Below are positions 7,193-10,691 of a stretch of 10,691 nt of DNA, in pieces (within the stretch, counting starts at the first letter, position 1; the number at the start of each line of letters is the position of its first letter). A program made the position numbers and the translations under genes. The notes under the pieces are model-generated. The model did not search any database and was not told the DNA's origin. It was given only the letters and a program-made list of their open reading frames with translations. This DNA is from Coraliomargarita_B sp036735565 (GTDB taxonomy: Bacteria > Verrucomicrobiota > Verrucomicrobiia > Opitutales > Coraliomargaritaceae), in assembly GCA_036735565.1 (NCBI GenBank), contig DAINOC010000080.1, positions 1 through 10,691 on the forward strand, given 5' to 3'.

Positions 7193-8089
7193 CTAGAAGC
7201 GCATGGTCCGCATCAGCTCGAGCGCTTCGAGAGAGGTCTGCAGGTGGGTCGCGGCATCGGCCGGGGCGAGTGGTGCGTCGAAGATACGGTCGCGCAGTTC
7301 GACGGCTTCCGTATTCATGGCCGAGAAGGCATCGCGCAGGGCGGCTTGCATCTTTGGTTCGAGCGCGCTTCGCACGACGATGACATGGGTGGGCACGGGT
7401 CCCTGGGTATCGATGACCTTGAGGCGGTCGCGCTGTTCTGCACTCAGATGTTTATCCTTATCCAAGACGTAGTAGCTGACGGCGGCTGCCTCGGCCGCAC
7501 CGTTGAGCACGCGCTCCGCCGCTGAGACGTAGCCGGTGCCGTAGAAGACATTGCCCTCGCCGAAGAAGCTGACGGGTCCGCCCTCCAGGGTGATCAATCC
7601 CTGTTCGTAAAGATCCCAGACCGGGATGAGGAAGCCCGAGGTGCTGGTGCGGCTGGAGAAAGCGATGGGCTTGCCCCTTAGGTCGGCTACGCTGGTGTAG
7701 GGGGCTTCCTTCAGGCCGATCCAGTAGCTCTGGTAGAAGGGCTGGCCGTCGATCAGTTCGGCCAGCAGGATGTCAATCGTGCCCGACTCGATCAGCTTGG
7801 CCGCTGCCGTGGAGCTGAGGTAGGCGATATCGATGGTGCCGTTGCGCAGACCCTCGTAGATGACGGCCGAGCTCAGGGGCACGATGGCCTCGACCGGCTG
7901 GTTCAGTTGTCCGCTCAGATAGGCCTCAATGGCGCGGCGGTCCTCCAGCATGGCGTCGGGATCCTTGTCCGGTTCGAGGGCGACGACGATTTTTTGCGGG
8001 GAGATGCTGGAGTTGGAGGGGTCGGCACCACAGCCGGCGAGCAGGGTGATTGCTGTGAGCAAGAAAATCGATCGGGTGTGAATCTTCAT
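7193..8089 (-). CDS. phnD: PhnD-family periplasmic binding lipoprotein
   Basis: This is the substrate-capturing subunit of the importer, 298 residues. The N terminus (MKIHTRSIFLLTAITLLAGC) is a lipoprotein signal with lipobox LAGC and Cys20 as the lipidation site, so the mature protein should be membrane-anchored in the periplasm. The body matches the PhnD/phosphonate-binding fold: VVALEPDKDP at the start of lobe 1, IDIAYLSSTAAAKL at 86-99, the hinge motif FSSRTSTSGFLIP at 144-156 with the STS anion-binding turn at 149-151, and THVIVVR at 234-240. The region about 184-210, where PhnD proteins usually have a G-x-H ligand motif and an acidic partner, reads GTGYVSAAERVLNG and then AAEAAAVSYYVLD, without that histidine. 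The ligand may therefore differ from 2-aminoethylphosphonate. It is the first gene of phnDCE; a terminator separates it from the receptor gene upstream. Confidence 0.92.
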   Translation of the reverse strand: MKIHTRSIFLLTAITLLAGCGADPSNSSISPQKIVVALEPDKDPDAMLEDRRAIEAYLSGQLNQPVEAIVPLSSAVIYEGLRNGTIDIAYLSSTAAAKLIESGTIDILLAELIDGQPFYQSYWIGLKEAPYTSVADLRGKPIAFSSRTSTSGFLIPVWDLYEQGLITLEGGPVSFFGEGNVFYGTGYVSAAERVLNGAAEAAAVSYYVLDKDKHLSAEQRDRLKVIDTQGPVPTHVIVVRSALEPKMQAALRDAFSAMNTEAVELRDRIFDAPLAPADAATHLQTSLEALELMRTMRF

Positions 8090-8112
8090 GGTAGATGGCA
8101 GGAAAACAAGAA

Positions 8113-8139
8113 GGGATAGCGAATGAGACCGAATGTCAA
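8113..8139 (-). promoter_or_regulatory. Possible promoter of phnDCE
   Basis: On the minus strand a perfect -35 hexamer TTGACA (8139-8134) is followed, after a short 15-base spacer, by TATCCC (8118-8113), which matches the -10 consensus only in its first half. It lies just downstream of the receptor-gene terminator and about 24-50 bases before the phnD ATG, where a promoter is expected. The weak -10 and short spacing keep confidence low. No ribosome binding site is seen before phnD. Confidence 0.4.
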
Positions 8140-8148
8140 TAAAACGCC

Positions 8149-8178
8149 AAAAAAGGGGCGGCCCTCATGGACCGCCCC
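8149..8178 (-). terminator. Intrinsic terminator after the TonB-dependent receptor gene
   Basis: On the minus strand, GGGGCGG (8178-8172) and CCGCCCC (8161-8155) form a 7-bp, nearly all-GC stem around a 10-base loop. A TTTTTT run follows (8154-8149). It starts about 43 bp after the receptor stop codon. This is a textbook rho-independent terminator for the receptor transcript, so phnDCE needs readthrough or its own promoter. Confidence 0.88.
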
Positions 8179-8220
8179 TCCAACAACTATGCATCACAAA
8201 AGGTGTGCAACTGCTTCGGG

Positions 8221-10482
8221 CTAGAACTTGAGCTCCAGGCCACCAAACCAGAATCGTTCCTGGCCGGGGCGGGGGCCGTGCGGCAGACGCGATGCGAGGT
8301 ATTCGCGGTCGAGAGCGTTATTGACCCCGAAGATTAGACTGGCCCGCTCGCTCAGAGCATATTTGGCGCTGAAGTCCAGGAGGAAGTAGCTGTCATTCAT
8401 GCCAAAGCGCGCGTCCGGCGTGGTGTCGGGGCGCTGTTCGTTGCTTACATTGCTGGCGGTGCCGAAGCTGGAGTCCACATAGTAGGCATCAGCGTAAAGA
8501 CCGAGCGGGCCCTTTTCGAAGCCCAGGCCAAAGCTGATTTGGTAGTCCGGCACATGGGGGAGTTTGGCACCTTTGCGGCCACCGGCGAAAATGGACTCGG
8601 CATCGGTACTATTTGCGTCGTTACCCAGTTCGGCATCGGTGTAGGTGAAGGCGACATAAGCGGGCAAGGAAAAGCTTCGCTGGTTGGCCTGGGCGATATC
8701 GTAGGCGATGCTAAGTTCAAAGCCCTGCGTGCGGGCTTGGCCGACATTCTCCGTAGCACCACCACCGATGCCGGCACCCCCGATATTATCCGGCACGATC
8801 AAATCGTCGAAGCGGGTGTGGAAGAGGACGGCTTCGGCCCGCAGTGCGCGGGCATCATTACGGTAGCGGTAGCCCAGTTCAAAGGCATCGGACGTTTCTT
8901 CACGAATGGCGTCATTGACCGCAGCGGAGGGTCCCGGGAGAGCAATGCCGCGGAAGGCATTGACAAAGACCGAGTGGTTCTGGTCGATCCTGTAGAGCGC
9001 CCCTGCTCCGAAAGCGACGGCATTGAATGATTTATCGCCGGTATTGGCAGCCCCTCCCGGACGATCATCCTGATTATCGTAGCGGACATGCTCCCAACGG
9101 ACGCCCGGGGTGAAAGTCCAGCTTCCAGTGCTGATTTTATCGGCGAGCGAGACGGCGAGCGCGGTGGTGGTGCCACGGCGGTTATCCTGCGATCCGGGCG
9201 CACCCACGGCGATACCGGTGATCGCGCCGTTTGCGTCTTGCGTGTAAGTGTCCTGGTTCTGGAAGCGGTCCTCGAAGTCCTCATGGAGACGGATACCCAG
9301 TTGCAGCTCGTGTTGCACTTCACCGGCATCAAAACTATGATCGATGACCGTTTGCAGGCCGTAGGACTCATATAGGCGGGCATTATTGCGGACGCGGAAG
9401 GATCCGGCAGCAGTGCCGCGCAGGACGTCGAGTTCAGGAGAGCCGGGGCTGGCGAGGACCTCGGAGAGGGTCCGGTTGCCGCCGCCTGCATTGACATCCT
9501 GCAGTTTATACCAGGCCCGCTCGAAGTGGTTGAAGTAGGCGGTGGTGCTGATGCGCGTATCAACATCCGGCTCGATAATGTAGCGGAGGAAGGTGCGCTG
9601 GTGTTCGGTATCGATGTTGTCGAAGCGTGAAGCGGCGTAGCGACGGTTCGGATCGGCCCTGAAGTCGTCGGTGGTGAGTCCGAGGTAGGTTTCGTCGGCG
9701 TTCATATCCGAGTAGCCCGCTTTGAATTCAAACCGTTGATAGGTGGCCGTCTTTGGCTCCCAGAAGAGCTTAATCATGGGCTCGAAGTTGGTGAACCCGG
9801 TTTGATCGCTGGCCGCCGTTGCGTTGGTCCCGTCGATCTGCTTGAAGCCATCGGTGGAGCGGTAGTAGAGTTCGGCGAGGTAGCCGAAGGTCCCATGGTC
9901 GGTCTCGAAGCGGTCGCCATACCAGCCGTGGGCACGAAACTCGTTATTCGTGCCATAGAGCAGCTTTACGTAGCCTTCGGCTTGCTGCGGGATCGGAGTC
10001 GAAATATAATTGACCACCCCACCGGTGATCTGCGGCCCGTGCTTTACCTGGCTGGAGCCTTTGATGATCTCAAGTCCGCTCATCCGTCCGGTCGTCGGCG
10101 TGTAGTAGGCGGCCGGGGCTGAGTAAGCTGCCGGGGCGGATAGGATGCCGTCTTCCATGACGGTTACGCTCGAGGAGCGCATGGATCCAACCCCACGGAT
10201 GCTGACGTTTGGAAAAAGTCCAAAGCCATCTTCCGTACGGAAGTAGACGCCGGGAACACGGCGGATCGCCTGATCAATATTGTCGTAGTTAAACGCGCTC
10301 AATTCGTTCAGATCGACAAAGCTCGCCGAGCCGGGGATCTCAAATACCTGATCCGTCGACCCGATGATAGCGAAGTCTCTCAACTCGTAAACCGGATCGG
10401 AGGATCGTGTTTTCTCGGTTTCGCCGATCGCGCCTTGGGCAATCAGTGCAAGCAGGAGGTAGGTGGTGTGTCGTTTGTTCAT
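8221..10482 (-). CDS. FecA-like TonB-dependent outer-membrane receptor
   Basis: This 753-residue outer-membrane protein imports a scarce, large ligand using TonB/ExbBD energy. Residues 1-20 (MNKRHTTYLLLALIAQGAIG) are a signal peptide. About 29-42 (DPVYELRDFAIIGS) fit a TonB box. The plug domain spans about 45-165, with IDQAIRRVPGVY, NVSIRGVGSMRSSSVTVMEDG, LEIIKGSSQVKHGPQ and TGGVVNYISTP. The rest is a 22-strand-type barrel with alternating aromatic residues, ending ERFWFGGLELKF with the terminal Phe used in outer-membrane assembly. The plug sequence (RGVGSMRSSSV, EDGILSAPA, KHGPQITGGVVNYISTPIP) most resembles the ferric-citrate receptor group (FecA-like). That suggests an iron chelate, but receptors with this plug are also found with other ligands. 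There is no N-terminal signalling domain before the TonB box, so no FecR/FecI-type control. It is immediately upstream of phnDCE, which suggests a shared ligand. Confidence 0.93.
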   Translation of the reverse strand: MNKRHTTYLLLALIAQGAIGETEKTRSSDPVYELRDFAIIGSTDQVFEIPGSASFVDLNELSAFNYDNIDQAIRRVPGVYFRTEDGFGLFPNVSIRGVGSMRSSSVTVMEDGILSAPAAYSAPAAYYTPTTGRMSGLEIIKGSSQVKHGPQITGGVVNYISTPIPQQAEGYVKLLYGTNNEFRAHGWYGDRFETDHGTFGYLAELYYRSTDGFKQIDGTNATAASDQTGFTNFEPMIKLFWEPKTATYQRFEFKAGYSDMNADETYLGLTTDDFRADPNRRYAASRFDNIDTEHQRTFLRYIIEPDVDTRISTTAYFNHFERAWYKLQDVNAGGGNRTLSEVLASPGSPELDVLRGTAAGSFRVRNNARLYESYGLQTVIDHSFDAGEVQHELQLGIRLHEDFEDRFQNQDTYTQDANGAITGIAVGAPGSQDNRRGTTTALAVSLADKISTGSWTFTPGVRWEHVRYDNQDDRPGGAANTGDKSFNAVAFGAGALYRIDQNHSVFVNAFRGIALPGPSAAVNDAIREETSDAFELGYRYRNDARALRAEAVLFHTRFDDLIVPDNIGGAGIGGGATENVGQARTQGFELSIAYDIAQANQRSFSLPAYVAFTYTDAELGNDANSTDAESIFAGGRKGAKLPHVPDYQISFGLGFEKGPLGLYADAYYVDSSFGTASNVSNEQRPDTTPDARFGMNDSYFLLDFSAKYALSERASLIFGVNNALDREYLASRLPHGPRPGQERFWFGGLELKF

Positions 10483-10499
10483 GATGGATTAATTAAAAA

Positions 10500-10514
10500 A
10501 GAGACTGAGTCTCA
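10500..10514. promoter_or_regulatory. 15-bp palindromic operator candidate (7-1-7, Fur-like)
   Basis: The minus strand reads TGAGACT-C-AGTCTCT, an inverted repeat with 7-base arms about a single centre base and one outer mismatch. The 7-1-7 layout and the TGA...TC frame resemble a Fur-family box (TGATAATnATTATCA), agreeing at 9 of 14 arm positions by eye. It overlaps the candidate -10 hexamer of the receptor promoter, a usual place for a repressor. The inner GAGAC/GTCTC stem is also followed by six T's (10500-10495) on the coding strand, so it could instead act as a weak RNA hairpin. Confidence 0.4.
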
Positions 10515-10537
10515 ATAGCCCGAAAAAGGCGTGTCAA
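10512..10537 (-). promoter_or_regulatory. Possible promoter of the receptor gene
   Basis: On the minus strand a perfect TTGACA (10537-10532) precedes TATTGA (10517-10512; 4 of 6 against TATAAT). The 14-base spacer is shorter than ideal. An AT-rich AAATAAATAG lies immediately upstream of the -35, as an UP-like element might. It sits 30-55 bases before the receptor ATG. The same TTGACA hexamer appears at a similar distance before phnD. Confidence 0.35.
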
Positions 10538-10612
10538 CTATTTATTTGCGACTGAAACTCATTTTCTTAAAAAATCCGCAGCGCAAGTGCCTCCACCTAA
10601 AAAAGTGAGTTG

Positions 10613-10650
10613 AACCGTTAATTAACGTTAATTAACGTCCATTAACGGTT
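10613..10650. repeat. Three tandem 10-bp repeats framed by a 10-bp inverted repeat
   Basis: CGTTAATTAA is repeated exactly at 10616-10625 and 10626-10635, and a variant CGTCCATTAA follows at 10636-10645. The block is bordered by AACCGTTAAT (10613-10622) and its exact inverse complement ATTAACGGTT (10641-10650). Each of the first two units also contains the perfect palindrome GTTAATTAAC. The 10-bp period puts the sites on about the same face of the helix, as in arrays of operator sites bound cooperatively. It lies about 130-170 bp before the receptor start. Confidence 0.75.
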
Positions 10651-10691
10651 TACAAAAATCCATTTACCTGGACTGCCGATTTTAGGTTCAA

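Larger units (their letters stand above)
10483..10691. promoter_or_regulatory. Upstream regulatory region of the receptor gene
   Basis: This 209-bp AT-rich stretch has no credible gene. It carries the only candidate control signals for the receptor, listed separately: a 7-1-7 palindrome, a possible -35/-10 pair, a partial second palindrome copy and a 10-bp repeat array. No Shine-Dalgarno sequence precedes the receptor ATG; the bases just before it read TTAATTAATCCATC on the coding strand. Whatever gene lies to the right is outside the window. Confidence 0.6.

Noticed and set aside
6134..7525. A 463-codon open frame on the plus strand across phnE, phnC and phnD
   Set aside because: It runs antisense to three clear, motif-complete transport genes. 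Its composition (Gly, Glu, Ala and Gln rich, no recognisable domain) is that of a GC-rich shadow frame.
8221..10482. Sigma-regulated (FecI/FecR) receptor
   Set aside because: The receptor starts its TonB box about 10 residues after the signal peptide. There is no room for the N-terminal signalling domain needed for such control, and no anti-sigma gene is in the window.

Overview
The window looks like chromosomal DNA from a GC-rich, diderm (Gram-negative) bacterium. It encodes a TonB-dependent outer-membrane receptor, a lipoprotein-type binding protein and a ComEC DNA-uptake channel. Few starts have a convincing Shine-Dalgarno sequence. Together with the RarA sequence variant and a 9-bp GATC-rich intergenic repeat, this makes me lean towards Verrucomicrobiota (Opitutae-like), but that is an inference from style, not a proof. 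I see no tRNA, rRNA, CRISPR array, transposase or phage module.

Layout. Bases 1-1644 (minus) hold the N-terminal 548 codons of comEC, which runs off the left edge. It is divergent, across 83 bp, from a plus-strand cluster. That cluster is rarA (1728-3080), a small secreted protein of unknown function (3113-3580), a four-helix YvlD/phage-holin-superfamily membrane protein (3593-4051) and dihydrolipoyl dehydrogenase (4147-5544). The cluster converges on a minus-strand transport block at 5545-5614, where there is a run of 9-bp repeats ending in a perfect 40-bp palindrome.

The minus-strand block, in transcription order, is a FecA-like TonB-dependent receptor (10482-8221), an intrinsic terminator (about 8178-8149), a possible promoter, and then the tightly packed phnD-phnC-phnE genes (8089-5615, 3-bp gaps). 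PhnD is the periplasmic lipoprotein that captures the ligand, PhnE the permease and PhnC the ATPase. The receptor would supply the outer-membrane step. Together they suggest a complete two-membrane import route for one ligand. No C-P lyase or other phosphonate-degrading gene is in view, so the ligand is open: a phosphonate or phosphite, or an iron chelate.

The right end (10483-10691) is non-coding and rich in possible control signals for the receptor. It has a near-perfect 7-1-7 palindrome over a possible -10 box, a second related half-copy 47 bp upstream, and three tandem 10-bp repeats enclosed by a 10-bp inverted repeat.

The most interesting items are the receptor-PhnDCE pairing, the apparently altered ligand pocket of PhnD, and the two unexplained DNA structures (the 40-bp palindrome and the 10-bp repeat array).
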